Shown here in pieces: positions 53,609 to 63,175 of a DNA stretch of 64,000 nucleotides (the first letter of the stretch is position 1; each line of letters opens with the position of its first letter). This DNA is from Candidatus Aenigmatarchaeota archaeon (lineage in GTDB: Archaea > Aenigmatarchaeota > Aenigmatarchaeia > Aenigmatarchaeales > JACQIB01): positions 1 through 64,000 of the forward strand of contig JACQIB010000002.1 of NCBI GenBank assembly GCA_016198755.1, in the 5' to 3' direction. Position numbers and translations under genes: made by a program. The notes under the pieces were generated by a model, which did no database searches, was not told the DNA's origin, and saw only the letters and a program-made list of their open reading frames with translations.

Positions 53609-53691
53609 AAATTCACCCCCGAATTCATTTCTTAGGCATACAATTAGTAAGTATTTAAACTTTTCCTTCCTCCGCATTTAAGGCACTATAA

Positions 53692-54960
53692 TTATATTTC
53701 TCCAATATCCCCGTTTTTTGGTGCTGCAGAATCAAATCCCATGCCATTTAGCTCTGCTGCAAAATTTTCACACTGATCTCCGTGCATAACAAAAATCTTT
53801 TCAGGTGTTACCTTTTTTATGAATTCTAACAACTCTCCTCTGTCAGCATGCGCTGAAAAATCCAAAAATTCTGTTTTCATTTTCACTTTCTGATCAAATC
53901 CATTCTGCACAAACCTTCCAGTATCCTGCAAAACCTTACCTGCGGTCTCCGGTATCTGAAAACCAACAAAAATCAATGAGCATTCCGGTCTGTTATAGAG
54001 TTTTTTAATGTAGCTGGCAGAAGGCCCCCCATCCACACATCCTCCAGTTGTTATTATGGCGCATGGTTTTTTCAATGCTTCAGCTCTTTCTTCTTCTGTA
54101 TACAAAGGATAAACATCTTCCAGAGCTTTCTTCAGTGCAGCAGGATCTCTTAAGAATTCAGGATATCTCAAAGCTATATCAGTTGCTTCCCTAGCCATAC
54201 CATCCAAATAAACAGGTATACTTCCAGCTATTCTGTCTAAAATCATTGCAACTTCAGCAGCTCTTCCAACAGCAAATGATGGAATTATAGCTATTCCCCC
54301 ATTGCCTATGGTATCTTCCACAGCTTCTATCAGCTTTCTTTCTGTTTCAGCCCTATCTGGATGCAGTCTGTTAGAATATGTTGATTCTGTAAAAAGCACA
54401 TCCACCTTTTCCAAATTTTCTATCCTTGCTCCAGCCAGTAGTTGTGTTGGTTTAAGTTTTAGATCTCCAGTGTATAATATATTCTTTTTAAACAACTTTA
54501 CTAAAAACATGCAAGATCCAGGTATATGTCCTGCATCTATAACATCCACAAGAGCCTTTCCAACTTCAAACTGCTGTCCATAAGTTACTCTATGCTGGTT
54601 CATTTTCATCAGTTCAAGCTGTTTATCCCCAAAAAGCGGGCTTTTCCCATTGGCTTTTGCAACTTTTATGCTATCCTTTAAAATCAATTCCCCCAAATCA
54701 AATGTGGAAACAGTTGAAAATATGCTTGGAGTTCCAGAGAAAAAGAGTGATGGAACAGAACCTATATGGTCCAAGTGTGCATGTGAAACAAACACTGATT
54801 TTGGCTGTACTTTTATAGGTGGTGTCCCCTCTTCCACATTTAGTCCATAATCAAAAACTATTTCCTCTCCATTAGGGTCAATCAAAACTCCATTTCTTCC
54901 AACTTCCCCAAAACCACCCAAAGCCTTGAATTTCATACCTTTCAGTTCTATTTCCTTCAA
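53692..54960 (-). CDS. Beta-CASP metallo-beta-lactamase ribonuclease (YSH1/CPSF-like)
   Basis: A 422-residue metallo-beta-lactamase protein with a beta-CASP domain. HAHLDHIG (about 60-67) is motif 2, DAGHIPGS motif 3 and YTGDLK motif 4. TESTYSNR precedes the beta-CASP region, which has IIPSFAVGRAAEV, TTGGCVDGGPS, FSAHADRGEL and VMHGD. It lacks the N-terminal KH domains of FttA/aCPSF1, so it matches the shorter archaeal RNase group (aCPSF2 or RNase J-like). It should process or degrade RNA. An SD-like GAAGGAA lies just before the ATG. Confidence 0.92.
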   Translation of the reverse strand: MKEIELKGMKFKALGGFGEVGRNGVLIDPNGEEIVFDYGLNVEEGTPPIKVQPKSVFVSHAHLDHIGSVPSLFFSGTPSIFSTVSTFDLGELILKDSIKVAKANGKSPLFGDKQLELMKMNQHRVTYGQQFEVGKALVDVIDAGHIPGSCMFLVKLFKKNILYTGDLKLKPTQLLAGARIENLEKVDVLFTESTYSNRLHPDRAETERKLIEAVEDTIGNGGIAIIPSFAVGRAAEVAMILDRIAGSIPVYLDGMAREATDIALRYPEFLRDPAALKKALEDVYPLYTEEERAEALKKPCAIITTGGCVDGGPSASYIKKLYNRPECSLIFVGFQIPETAGKVLQDTGRFVQNGFDQKVKMKTEFLDFSAHADRGELLEFIKKVTPEKIFVMHGDQCENFAAELNGMGFDSAAPKNGDIGEI

Positions 54961-55027
54961 TAAATACTCTATACAGACCTGACTGGAAGGCTTTTTAACT
55001 TAAAAACAGAATCTGTTTCGTGATGAA

Positions 55028-56116
55028 ATGGACATAGAAAGGAGAATAGAGCTTATAACAAGAGCTCCAGTAGAGGAGGTTGTAACAATAGAAGAGCTGC
55101 GCGAGCTTTTACAGACCAAGGAACATCCATCTGCTTATGACGGATTCGAGCCCTCAGGTATAGCTCACTTGGGCTCAGGATTATTGAGGGCAATAAAGAT
55201 AGCCGACCTGCTCGAGGCAGGCGTAAAGTTCAAACTTTTTGTTGCTGATTGGCATGCTTGGTGCAACAATAAATTAGGAGGTTCTCTGGAAAATATACAA
55301 ACAGCCGGAAAATACCTTATAGAAGCCTGGAGAGCTTGTGGTGTAGATACAAAGAAAGTTGAAGTTGTTTGGGCAAGCGATGTTGTAAAAGATCCCGAAT
55401 ACTGGAAGACTGTACTAGCTTTTTCCAAGGCTTCTACAGTGGACAGGATAAAAAGATGCAGCACTATAATAGGAAGACGGGAGGGTGAGATGCAGTACAT
55501 GTCCATGTTTATTTACCCGTTAATGCAGGCTGTGGATCCATTTTTCCTTAAAACAGAGATATGCCAGCTTGGTATGGACCAAAGAAGAGTATACATGTTG
55601 TCAAGAGAACTGGGTCCAAAGCTTGGTTACAATAAACCCATAGTAATAAGCCATCATTTAATGATAGGATTACAGGGACCCTCAAAAATGGGCGGTTTTG
55701 ATACAAACAAAGCTGTTGACGAGGAAATAGCAAGCAAAATGAGCAAATCTATTCCAAATACAGCAATTTTTATCCATGACTCTCCGGAAGAAATAAAGAA
55801 AAAAATATCAGAAGCTTTCTGCCCTGCAAAACAAACAGAAGAAAATCCCATCCTTGAAATATGCAAGTACATTGTTTTCAGGAAACAGAAGTCCCTAAAT
55901 ATAGACAGACCAGCAAAGTTTGGAGGTCCACTTGAATTTAGCGGTTATGAGGAGCTTGAAAAAGCCTTCCGTGAAGGTTTACATCCTGCAGACTTGAAAA
56001 CTGCAGTTTCCGATTCTATAATAAAAATACTTGAACCTGTAAGAAAACACTTTGAAAAGGATAAAACAGCTAAAAAACTGCTGGAACAGGTAAAAGGATT
56101 CTCAGTAACGCGCTAA
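55028..56116 (+). CDS. tyrS: Tyrosyl-tRNA synthetase
   Basis: A 362-residue archaeal-type TyrRS. The HIGH motif is HLGSG (47-51), KMSKS is present (about 237-241), and QLGMDQRRVYML holds the tyrosine-binding Asp/Gln. YDGFEPSG lies near the N-terminus, as in archaea. No extra C-terminal domain is present. It charges tRNA-Tyr in the cytoplasm. A TATA-like element is centred near 55000, about 27 bp from the ATG. It overlaps the convergent methyltransferase by 4 bp. Confidence 0.97.
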   Translation: MDIERRIELITRAPVEEVVTIEELRELLQTKEHPSAYDGFEPSGIAHLGSGLLRAIKIADLLEAGVKFKLFVADWHAWCNNKLGGSLENIQTAGKYLIEAWRACGVDTKKVEVVWASDVVKDPEYWKTVLAFSKASTVDRIKRCSTIIGRREGEMQYMSMFIYPLMQAVDPFFLKTEICQLGMDQRRVYMLSRELGPKLGYNKPIVISHHLMIGLQGPSKMGGFDTNKAVDEEIASKMSKSIPNTAIFIHDSPEEIKKKISEAFCPAKQTEENPILEICKYIVFRKQKSLNIDRPAKFGGPLEFSGYEELEKAFREGLHPADLKTAVSDSIIKILEPVRKHFEKDKTAKKLLEQVKGFSVTR

Positions 56117-56736
56117 GCCTTTCCAACCTTTAAAATAAACTGGTATGCAAGCAGGCTTGGCCAGATTTTTGTTATAAAATAAATAGCAGGTTTCCATGGT
56201 GTATAATCTTCTTTCAGTACTTTGAAACCAGAGTTCTCCAGTAGTTTCCTTGCGGTTTTCAATGTAAAAAACCTCAGGTGACCAGAATCCATTATTCCAG
56301 TTTCAGTATAGTCCCACTTTCCAAAAAGGTGCTTTAATCTCATAGTCCAATACCCGATATTAGGCAGGCTTACAACAATATATCCCTCAGGCTTCAAAAA
56401 CCCAGAAAGCTTTTTCAAAGTTATATCAGGTTCTTTCATATGCTCAAGCACATCAGCCAGAACAATAACATCAAACGATGCCTTCCCCATAGGCAGCTTT
56501 TCCATATCTTCTATATCCCCTCCAATAACCTCTATCCCAGCTTTCCTAGCAACTTCAGCTGCTTCATTTTCAATTTCAATTCCTACAACAGAGCATCCAT
56601 GTTCTTTCATTTTAGAAGAAAGATAGCCTGTTGCACAGCCAATTTCCAGCACCTTTTTATTGTTTCCGACAAGTTCTAGGACTTTTTCATGTGCTCCATG
56701 CTTTGTGCCGCTATATTTTGTATACTTTAAAACCAT
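56113..56736 (-). CDS. Class I SAM-dependent methyltransferase
   Basis: A 207-residue methyltransferase. Motif I is VLEIGCATGYLSSKM (about 28-42). VVGIEIENEA has the acidic SAM contact. KASFDVIVLADVLEHMKEP and GYIVVSLPNIGYW are the next motifs. The HLRFFTLKTARKLLENSGF tail fits type 11/12 enzymes of cell-surface or small-molecule pathways. ATG 56736 is used rather than a TTG at 56745. Substrate unknown. Confidence 0.85.
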   Translation of the reverse strand: MVLKYTKYSGTKHGAHEKVLELVGNNKKVLEIGCATGYLSSKMKEHGCSVVGIEIENEAAEVARKAGIEVIGGDIEDMEKLPMGKASFDVIVLADVLEHMKEPDITLKKLSGFLKPEGYIVVSLPNIGYWTMRLKHLFGKWDYTETGIMDSGHLRFFTLKTARKLLENSGFKVLKEDYTPWKPAIYFITKIWPSLLAYQFILKVGKA

Positions 56737-56819
56737 TGAAACCAATTAATAAGAGATACGAAAGCCTTTAAATACTATGCCTATATTATATCCATCCGAG
56801 CATTCTAAGCGGTGAAATT

Positions 56820-59081
56820 GTGAGTACAATAATAATATGCGAAAAACCAGATGCAGCTGATCATATAGCCCATGCACTTGCGGAAAAAGATTTGAAGAAA
56901 AAGAAGAGTGAATTTGGGGTTGACTACTGGGAATTTACACGTGGTAACAAAAAATACCTTGCAGTTGCAGCTGTTGGTCACCTATTTAATCTAAAGCAGA
57001 AGGGCGGGAAAGGCTGGACATACCCGATTTTTGATGTTGAATGGGCACCTTCCTTTGAAATACGGAAAAAGGCAGAATTTTCTGCCAAATACTTCAAAAC
57101 CCTCCAGTCCCTCTCTAAGGATGGTTCTGATTTTGTGATAGCCTGCGATTTTGACAATGAGGGAACTGTTATAGGGTACAATATACTGCATTTTATTTTC
57201 GGGAAGAATGATGCAAAGAGAATGAAATTCTCAACTTTAACAAAGCAAGACCTTCAAAAATCTTTTGCTGAAATGAACTCACATTTAGATTTTCAAAACC
57301 TTGAAACAGGCCTTGCCCGCCATATGATAGATTTTTACTATGGAATAAACAGTTCCCGTGCCCTAACATTAGCAATAAAAAAATCTTCTACCCGTTTTAC
57401 TCTTCTTTCAGCAGGTCGTGTTCAGGGACCAGTACTTTACATGCTTGCAGAGCGCGAGGCAGAAATAAAATCCTTTAAGCCTGTTCCATACTGGCATTTG
57501 CAGGCTATAGTCTTGTTAGATGGAAAGGAAATGATAGCCGAACATTTGACAGATAAATACTGGAAGAAGGATGAGGCTGATGCAGCCCTGAAAAATTCAA
57601 AATCAGAAGTTGCAGTTGTTGATTCTGTTGAGAAAAAAGAACATAAAGAATCTCCTCCAGTTCCTTTTAACATAACAAGTCTTCAGACAGAAGCCTACAA
57701 ACTCTTTGGTTATAGCCCCCAGCAAACCTTGTCTATAGCTCAGGATCTTTACACTAAAGCTTACACAAGCTATCCGCGCACAAGCAGCGAAAAACTTCCT
57801 CCACAGATAAATTACAGAGAAATATTGGAAGCTGTTTCTAAAATTAGAAAGTACGAAAAACTCGCCAAAAAACTGCTTAGTTTGCAGGAACTAAAACCAA
57901 CAGAAGGAAAAAGAGATGATCCTGCACACGAAGCATTGCACCCAACAGTTGAGCCGCCAGATTATGAAAAGCTAAAAAGCATGCACAAGAATATTTACGA
58001 CCTTATAGTTCGCAGATTCTTTTCAGTTTTCGGCGAGCCAGCCATAAGAGAAGGTATGAAAATACTTTTCAATATAGGAAAGGAAAAATACAAAGTCAGC
58101 GGCAGGAGGACAATAAAACCCGGTTGGATAGAATTCTATGGACCACTTGCAAAGTTTGATGAAATAACTCTGCCGGATTTAAAGAACGGCGACAAAACAA
58201 AGGTTAAAGGGCTGAATATGCTTTCTAAAGAAACCCAGCCACCTGACCGTTATTCCCAAGCTTCTGTAATAAAAGAAATGGAAACGCGTGGTTTGGGCAC
58301 GCGTGCAACCCGTTCCGCAATACTTCAAACACTGTATGACAGAAGTTACATTACAGACAAAAGCGTAAAGGTAACTGAACTGGGGATTAAGGTTGCAGGA
58401 GTTTTGAAAAAGTATGTCCCTGATTTTGTTGATGAAAAGTTTACAAAGGAAATGGAAGAAGATTTGGAAAGAATTACAGAAGGCAAAGTAAAGAAGGAGA
58501 AGGTTCTGGAGGAAGCTAAAAAAGCCCTGATAAAGATATGCAAAGACTTCAAGGAAAACGAGGAAAAGATAGGGAAGGACATTGGAAAAGCTGTCATGAA
58601 TACACAGGAGGACAAAAATACTGTTGGCACATGCCCGAATTGCGGGGGAACACTGAAAGTTTTATTCAGTATTTTCACAAAGAAATCTTTCGTTGGCTGC
58701 TCAAGCTACAACCGCTGTTCAAAGTGTGAAATGACAAAGAAAGCCTGCAAATGCGAGTGTCCTATATGTAAGCAACCGAAGGGGAAGTGTGCAGACAGCT
58801 GGAAAGACAAAGTTTATTCTCCAAAATGTTCTACAGGTTATCCATTGCCTGCAGCTGCAACCATACAGAGGCTGGACAAGGTTTGTGAAAAGTGCAAAAC
58901 CCCGCTGATAATGGTTTATAGAAAGGGGAAAAGACCATTCAAGATGTGCCTTTCTCCGGAATGTCCAACAAAAGCTGAATGGGGCAAGCCTAAGTCAGGA
59001 GCCCAGAAACAAAAGAAAACACTCCCTTCAAAAAAGGTGCAAGCCAAAAAAGCGGAAAAGAAAATCCAGCCAAAAGCATAA
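56820..59081 (+). CDS. topA: DNA topoisomerase I (type IA)
   Basis: A 753-residue type IA topoisomerase. Toprim residues are in IICEKPDA and ACDFDNEG (D110, D112). The active Tyr is Y318 in SYPRTSS. DFYYGINSSRAL and HPTVEPP mark the core. The C-terminal part has several Cys pairs (CPNCG, CECPICK, CEKCK, CLSPEC), likely two or three zinc ribbons, then a Lys-rich tail. It relaxes negative supercoils. It begins with GTG, preceded by an SD-like GCGGTGA; a TATA box TTTAAA lies at 56767-56772. Confidence 0.95.
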   Translation: MSTIIICEKPDAADHIAHALAEKDLKKKKSEFGVDYWEFTRGNKKYLAVAAVGHLFNLKQKGGKGWTYPIFDVEWAPSFEIRKKAEFSAKYFKTLQSLSKDGSDFVIACDFDNEGTVIGYNILHFIFGKNDAKRMKFSTLTKQDLQKSFAEMNSHLDFQNLETGLARHMIDFYYGINSSRALTLAIKKSSTRFTLLSAGRVQGPVLYMLAEREAEIKSFKPVPYWHLQAIVLLDGKEMIAEHLTDKYWKKDEADAALKNSKSEVAVVDSVEKKEHKESPPVPFNITSLQTEAYKLFGYSPQQTLSIAQDLYTKAYTSYPRTSSEKLPPQINYREILEAVSKIRKYEKLAKKLLSLQELKPTEGKRDDPAHEALHPTVEPPDYEKLKSMHKNIYDLIVRRFFSVFGEPAIREGMKILFNIGKEKYKVSGRRTIKPGWIEFYGPLAKFDEITLPDLKNGDKTKVKGLNMLSKETQPPDRYSQASVIKEMETRGLGTRATRSAILQTLYDRSYITDKSVKVTELGIKVAGVLKKYVPDFVDEKFTKEMEEDLERITEGKVKKEKVLEEAKKALIKICKDFKENEEKIGKDIGKAVMNTQEDKNTVGTCPNCGGTLKVLFSIFTKKSFVGCSSYNRCSKCEMTKKACKCECPICKQPKGKCADSWKDKVYSPKCSTGYPLPAAATIQRLDKVCEKCKTPLIMVYRKGKRPFKMCLSPECPTKAEWGKPKSGAQKQKKTLPSKKVQAKKAEKKIQPKA

Positions 59082-59280
59082 TACCAGCAGCCAAATCTAT
59101 TCCCCCAAGAATATCAAAGAAAAACCCTGACATAACACTTCCTCCCACCGAAAACAATCCTTTTACAAGCATTAACACAGCCACCCAAAAAACAATTTCC
59201 TGCCCGAAAAAATCAGGAAACAAAAATGATAGCCCAGCTAAAATATCCAATATACTTACAATAGGCAGGAAAATTCCCAT
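58990..59280 (-). CDS. Small hydrophobic membrane protein
   Basis: A 96-residue ORF with three or four membrane helices and few charged residues. Repeated short motifs (ILDILAGLSFLF, DILGGIDLAAGIML) suggest an internal duplication. Its ATG lies two bases after the radB stop, with an SD-like AAGGGA formed by the radB end, so translational coupling is plausible. The 3' part overlaps the end of topA by 92 bp on the opposite strand, which lowers confidence. Not recognised; function unknown. Confidence 0.55.
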   Translation of the reverse strand: MGIFLPIVSILDILAGLSFLFPDFFGQEIVFWVAVLMLVKGLFSVGGSVMSGFFFDILGGIDLAAGIMLLAGFSFPLFWLAPFLKGVFSFVSGLLT

Positions 59281-59282
59281 TG

Positions 59283-59954
59283 TTATCCCTTATAATCTCT
59301 TATTCCTTTTGAATAAATCTCAAATTCCACTCCCCTTTCCTCTGGCAGGCTTCTGGCCTTTTTTATAACTGCAAGCCTTCTTCCAGGTTTTCCAACATGA
59401 AACAGTTCTATAATATTCTTGCTCCACCATTTTACAATTGAGCTCCCGCTCATTTCCAGCCTGCCAGTCTTCGGGTTCTCATACACCTGATTTGTTATAA
59501 TAACAGGTATTTTGTTTGTTCGCGCTATTTTTGAGAGTACAGATAACTGAGTTGCCAGCTCCCTTATGGCTGTTTTTGCATTCTTTTCCTCTATATGAAC
59601 TCTCCATAAAGCTGCTATGCTATCCACTATAATAAGTCCTATATCCCTTTTCCTTGAAATAACTTCAGCCTTTTTCACGGCTTCCATTTGTTCCTCCCAT
59701 GTTTTTGGTTCAAGTAAAATTATCTTTTTTCCAACTTTCCCTCCATCTGCTATCTGATTTAATCTTTCCACTGAAAATCCCCCCTCAGTATCTATAAACA
59801 GTACTTTTTTCCCTCTTCCAACAGCAGAAACAGCACTAAGCATTGAAATCTGGCTCTTCCCAACAGCCGGAGGCCCGAAAAAGTTTGTAACACATCCATC
59901 TTCTACCCCACCCCCCAAAAGCCTGTCTATCGGAGTGCATACAGAAAGCCGCAT
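59283..59954 (-). CDS. radB: DNA repair protein RadB
   Basis: A 223-residue RadA paralogue without the N-terminal HhH domain. Walker A is GPPAVGKS (27-34) and Walker B is LIIVDSIAAL. ITNQVYENPKTGRLEMSG follows, as in RadB. Length matches known RadB. It probably modulates RadA-type recombination. The ATG lies 25.5 bp from a perfect ATTTAAAT TATA box shared with the divergent Nudix gene. Confidence 0.93.
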   Translation of the reverse strand: MRLSVCTPIDRLLGGGVEDGCVTNFFGPPAVGKSQISMLSAVSAVGRGKKVLFIDTEGGFSVERLNQIADGGKVGKKIILLEPKTWEEQMEAVKKAEVISRKRDIGLIIVDSIAALWRVHIEEKNAKTAIRELATQLSVLSKIARTNKIPVIITNQVYENPKTGRLEMSGSSIVKWWSKNIIELFHVGKPGRRLAVIKKARSLPEERGVEFEIYSKGIRDYKG

Positions 59955-59975
59955 ACTGCGGATTAGGTTTCAAGA

Positions 59976-59983
59976 ATTTAAAT
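59976..59983. promoter_or_regulatory. Shared palindromic TATA box for radB and the Nudix gene
   Basis: ATTTAAAT is a perfect palindrome centred at 59979.5. The radB ATG (59954) is 25.5 bp away and the Nudix ATG (60004) 24.5 bp away. Both messages appear leaderless, and the promoter looks truly bidirectional. Confidence 0.65.
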
Positions 59984-60003
59984 AGACCGTGCAATCTATA
60001 CCT

Positions 60004-60453
60004 ATGGAAAGAGTAACTTATCGTCTTGTTGCAACAGGCATTATAAAGAAAGGAAATAAAGTTCTAATCAGTCTGAAGGGCTCAGAACCACGCCCAATAC
60101 GCAATCAGTGGTACTTTCCAGGAGGCAACGTGGAAGCCGGTGAAAATCCTTTCTATTCTGTGTTGAGAGAAATAAAGGAGGAGACAGGCCTACGCGTAAA
60201 AGTTCTGCGTGTTATAGACTTCTTTCCAGAGTTCCGCGACTTCAATCCCTGGAAGTTCAAAGGCTGGATGATGCATATTGTTTTCGAATGTGAATATACT
60301 TCAGGCAAGCCATTTGCAAAGGACGATATAGTGCAGGTAAAATGGGCTTCTAAAAAAGAAATTTTAGAATATACAAGAAAAAATTCACATACAAGACTTG
60401 CAAAGTTTCTCAAAAACAGCAAAAACCTTAAGTCATTCTTCCAGCGGATTTAA
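60004..60453 (+). CDS. Nudix hydrolase
   Basis: A 149-residue Nudix protein. The complete Nudix box GX5EX7REUXEEXGU is seen from GGNVEAGE through REIKEETGL (about 38-60). It would hydrolyse a nucleoside diphosphate linked to another group; the exact substrate is unknown. FKGWMMHIVFECEY and VQVKWASKKEI are common features of mutT-like members. ATG 60004 is chosen by its distance from the shared TATA box; a GTG at 59989 is the alternative. Confidence 0.92.
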   Translation: MERVTYRLVATGIIKKGNKVLISLKGSEPRPIRNQWYFPGGNVEAGENPFYSVLREIKEETGLRVKVLRVIDFFPEFRDFNPWKFKGWMMHIVFECEYTSGKPFAKDDIVQVKWASKKEILEYTRKNSHTRLAKFLKNSKNLKSFFQRI

Positions 60454-60477
60454 TCCATAACAGAAAGCTTTAAATAC

Positions 60478-60515
60478 TTAGTATGTATAATAACACAAAT
60501 AGTTAGTATGTATAA
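60478..60515. promoter_or_regulatory. Direct repeats TTAGTATGTATAA at the CDC48 operon promoter
   Basis: Two identical 13-base copies, 60478-60490 and 60503-60515, are 25 bp apart start to start. The TATA-like TTTAAA (60469-60474) is just upstream. The repeats would straddle the transcription start (about 60497), as expected for a repressor operator. Confidence 0.5.
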
Positions 60516-60535
60516 GGATACCAAAAGTGAGGAAA

Positions 60536-60883
60536 ATGCAGATTGAAATAAGAAAGAAAGGACCGGAAACTGCCATTCTGATTAGTTTTGACACGAATAC
60601 TGAAAGCTTCAAGTCTCCGTATGAAAGGAACAAGTTCTTTTCCGAGCTTCATGGGAGAAAGCAAATTGTTATAAACCAGTCAGGTAGATATGTTTACCAT
60701 AGACCAGGGCTTATGGATGAAATACCGCATATAGACGTGGACAGGTCCGTTTTCATAGTTGCGATGGAACATATGAAAAGAATGGAAGAGTTTTTCCATG
60801 ACTGGCAGAAGAATGTAATGTTCAAAACATTCCCCGTTTTACTTAGCAGGGAAGAAGCAGAAGAACTAAAGGAGGAAGAATAA
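60536..60883 (+). CDS. Conserved-looking hypothetical protein in CDC48 operon
   Basis: A 115-residue protein that I do not recognise. It has a beta-rich start (QIEIRKKGPETAILISFDT), a central HGRKQIVINQSGRYVYHRPG segment and an acidic C-terminus (SREEAEELKEEE). The high His/Arg/Phe content in the middle hints at a folded binding domain. ATG 60536 has a GTGAGGA SD upstream; a GTG at 60527 is the alternative. Its stop lies one base before the CDC48 ATG, so the two are co-transcribed and it may be a CDC48 cofactor, which is inference. Confidence 0.75.
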   Translation: MQIEIRKKGPETAILISFDTNTESFKSPYERNKFFSELHGRKQIVINQSGRYVYHRPGLMDEIPHIDVDRSVFIVAMEHMKRMEEFFHDWQKNVMFKTFPVLLSREEAEELKEEE

Positions 60884-60884
60884 T

Positions 60885-63170
60885 ATGTTAAAAGAACCGC
60901 AGCCAGAGGGAGTGAAGCTAAAGGTAGGAGAATTGACAGGAAGGGAGGATTTTGGAAGGGGTATTGCTAGATTGGATGCTAATACAATGAAAGCCATAAG
61001 TGTAAAAGAAGGGGATGTTATTGAGATTAGAGGAAAGAGAACAACAGCAGCAATAGCTGTGCGTTCTTATCCGGCGGATGTGGGTCTGAATATTGTAAGG
61101 ATTGACGGGCTTGTAAGGAAGAATTGCGGAACTTCTATCGGGGAAGGTGTTATTGTTGTCAAGGCAAATGCAAAGGAAGCAAAGAAAATTGTTTTGGCTC
61201 CGGCTGAAAAAGGGTATATACTCAGGGTTTCCCCCAACCTTTTGAAGCAAAATCTTTTCATGAGACCAATGGTAAAGGGAGATCTTATAATTGCAAATCC
61301 AGTTTTCCGCAGCCGCAGGGGAGGAGGAGATGTTTTTGAACAGTTTTTTGGCGTTCCAATGGAGGAAGTTTTCCTTCCTTTAGGAACAGAAACAAGGTTG
61401 GCTGTTGTTAAAACAGTTCCTGAAGGAGCAGTGCAAATAACTGAAATGACAGAGCTTGAGCTTTTGCCGGAAGCAACAGAACTTGAGGAGGGGAAAGTCC
61501 AGACAGTAACATATGAGGATATTGGAGGACTAGGAGAGATTGTGCCAAAAATCCGCGAGATGATAGAAGTTCCATTGCGTCACCCTGAAGTTTTTGAGCG
61601 TTTAGGAGTAGAACCTCCAAAGGGGGTTTTGCTGCATGGTCCGCCTGGTTCAGGAAAAACTTTGCTTGCAAAAGCAGTTGCAAATGAATCCGGTGCCTAT
61701 TTTATTTCAGTTGCAGGCCCAGAACTGGTGAGCAAATGGTATGGTGGTTCTGAGGAGAATCTTAGGAAAGTATTTGAAGAGGCTGAAAAGAATGCACCCA
61801 CAATTATTTTCTTTGACGAGATTGATGCTATAGCCCCAAAGAGGGAGGAGGTTTCAGGGGAGGTTGAAAGGAGAATGGTTTCTCAGTTACTAACTTTAAT
61901 GGACGGTCTAAAAAGCAGGGGAAGAACAATAGTAATTGCAGCTACTAACAGGCCAAATAGCTTGGATCCAGCTCTGAGAAGGGGAGGGAGGTTTGACAGG
62001 GAACTGGAGATACCAGTGCCTGATAAAAAGGGCAGGAAAGAGATTTTGCAGATTCACACACGCCATATGCCTATGGATGGAGTGGATCTTGATAAATTAG
62101 CTGAGATAACATATGGTTATGTGGGGGCTGACGTTTCAGCTCTTGTAAAGGAAGCTGCAATGCATGCTTTGCGAAGGGTTTTACCAGAGGTTTCTGCCTT
62201 AAAGGAGGATGAAGCACTTCCAAAAGAATTGCTGGAAAAACTAAAAGTTACAAGTGAGGACTTTGAATTTGCAATGCGCATGGTTCAGCCTTCTGCGATG
62301 AGGGAAGTTCTAATAGAGATACCTAAAGTTAAATGGGCTGATGTTGGAGGATTGGAAAATGTAAAGGAACTTCTGAAGGAAGCTGTTGACTGGCCGCTTA
62401 AAAATGCGGATGCTTTCAAACGCATTGGGATAAAGCCGCCAAAGGGAATAATGCTTTATGGTCCGCCCGGATGCGGGAAAACATTTATTGTGAAAGCTCT
62501 TGCAAACGAAGCTGGTGCAAACTTTATTTCAGTAAAGGGTCCTGAATTGCTTTCCAAATGGGTTGGGGAAAGTGAACAGCATTTAAGGGATGTTTTCCGC
62601 AGAGCAAAACAAGTCGCTCCATGTATAATTTTCTTTGATGAAATAGATTCTCTAGCTCCAAGAAGGGGGTCTGATGCAGGGAATAGAGTAACAGAACAGG
62701 TTGTTTCCCAGCTGCTTACAGAAATGAATGGAATAGAGAACATGGAAGGTGTAATGGTTATAGCAGCCACAAACAGGCCGGATATTATTGATCCAGCACT
62801 CCTAAGGCCAGGGAGGTTTGACAGGTTAATTTATGTCCCTGCACCAGATGAAAAAACAAGGCTGGAAATTTTAAAGGTTCATACAAAATCAATGCCGCTT
62901 TCGAAAGATTTATCTATGGAGAAACTGGCAAAACAGACAGACGGATACTCAGGAGCGGATTTGGAGGCTGTTGTGAGAGAAGCCGGATTAAATGCTTTGA
63001 GGGAAAATATGAAAGCAAAGGAAATAACGAAAAAACACTTTGACGAATCTCTGAAGGAAATAAAACCATCAATAACAGAAGATATATTCATGAAATACCA
63101 GAAAATAGTTGAAGATGTAAAGAAAACAAAGCTGGAAGAACATGAAAAATCAAGCAGATATATAGGGTGA
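60885..63170 (+). CDS. CDC48/VAT-type AAA+ ATPase
   Basis: A 761-residue tandem AAA protein. The N-domain spans about 1-190 (double-psi barrel start [21 protein letters not shown]). D1 has Walker A GPPGSGKT (about 246-253) and Walker B FFDEIDA. D2 has GPPGCGKT and FFDEIDS. SRH arginines are present in both ([32 protein letters not shown]). It unfolds proteins for degradation or remodelling. The chain ends in SSRYIG, resembling the C-terminus of the next protein. An SD AAAGGAGG lies before the ATG. Confidence 0.96.
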   Translation: MLKEPQPEGVKLKVGELTGREDFGRGIARLDANTMKAISVKEGDVIEIRGKRTTAAIAVRSYPADVGLNIVRIDGLVRKNCGTSIGEGVIVVKANAKEAKKIVLAPAEKGYILRVSPNLLKQNLFMRPMVKGDLIIANPVFRSRRGGGDVFEQFFGVPMEEVFLPLGTETRLAVVKTVPEGAVQITEMTELELLPEATELEEGKVQTVTYEDIGGLGEIVPKIREMIEVPLRHPEVFERLGVEPPKGVLLHGPPGSGKTLLAKAVANESGAYFISVAGPELVSKWYGGSEENLRKVFEEAEKNAPTIIFFDEIDAIAPKREEVSGEVERRMVSQLLTLMDGLKSRGRTIVIAATNRPNSLDPALRRGGRFDRELEIPVPDKKGRKEILQIHTRHMPMDGVDLDKLAEITYGYVGADVSALVKEAAMHALRRVLPEVSALKEDEALPKELLEKLKVTSEDFEFAMRMVQPSAMREVLIEIPKVKWADVGGLENVKELLKEAVDWPLKNADAFKRIGIKPPKGIMLYGPPGCGKTFIVKALANEAGANFISVKGPELLSKWVGESEQHLRDVFRRAKQVAPCIIFFDEIDSLAPRRGSDAGNRVTEQVVSQLLTEMNGIENMEGVMVIAATNRPDIIDPALLRPGRFDRLIYVPAPDEKTRLEILKVHTKSMPLSKDLSMEKLAKQTDGYSGADLEAVVREAGLNALRENMKAKEITKKHFDESLKEIKPSITEDIFMKYQKIVEDVKKTKLEEHEKSSRYIG

Positions 63171-63175
63171 TAAAA

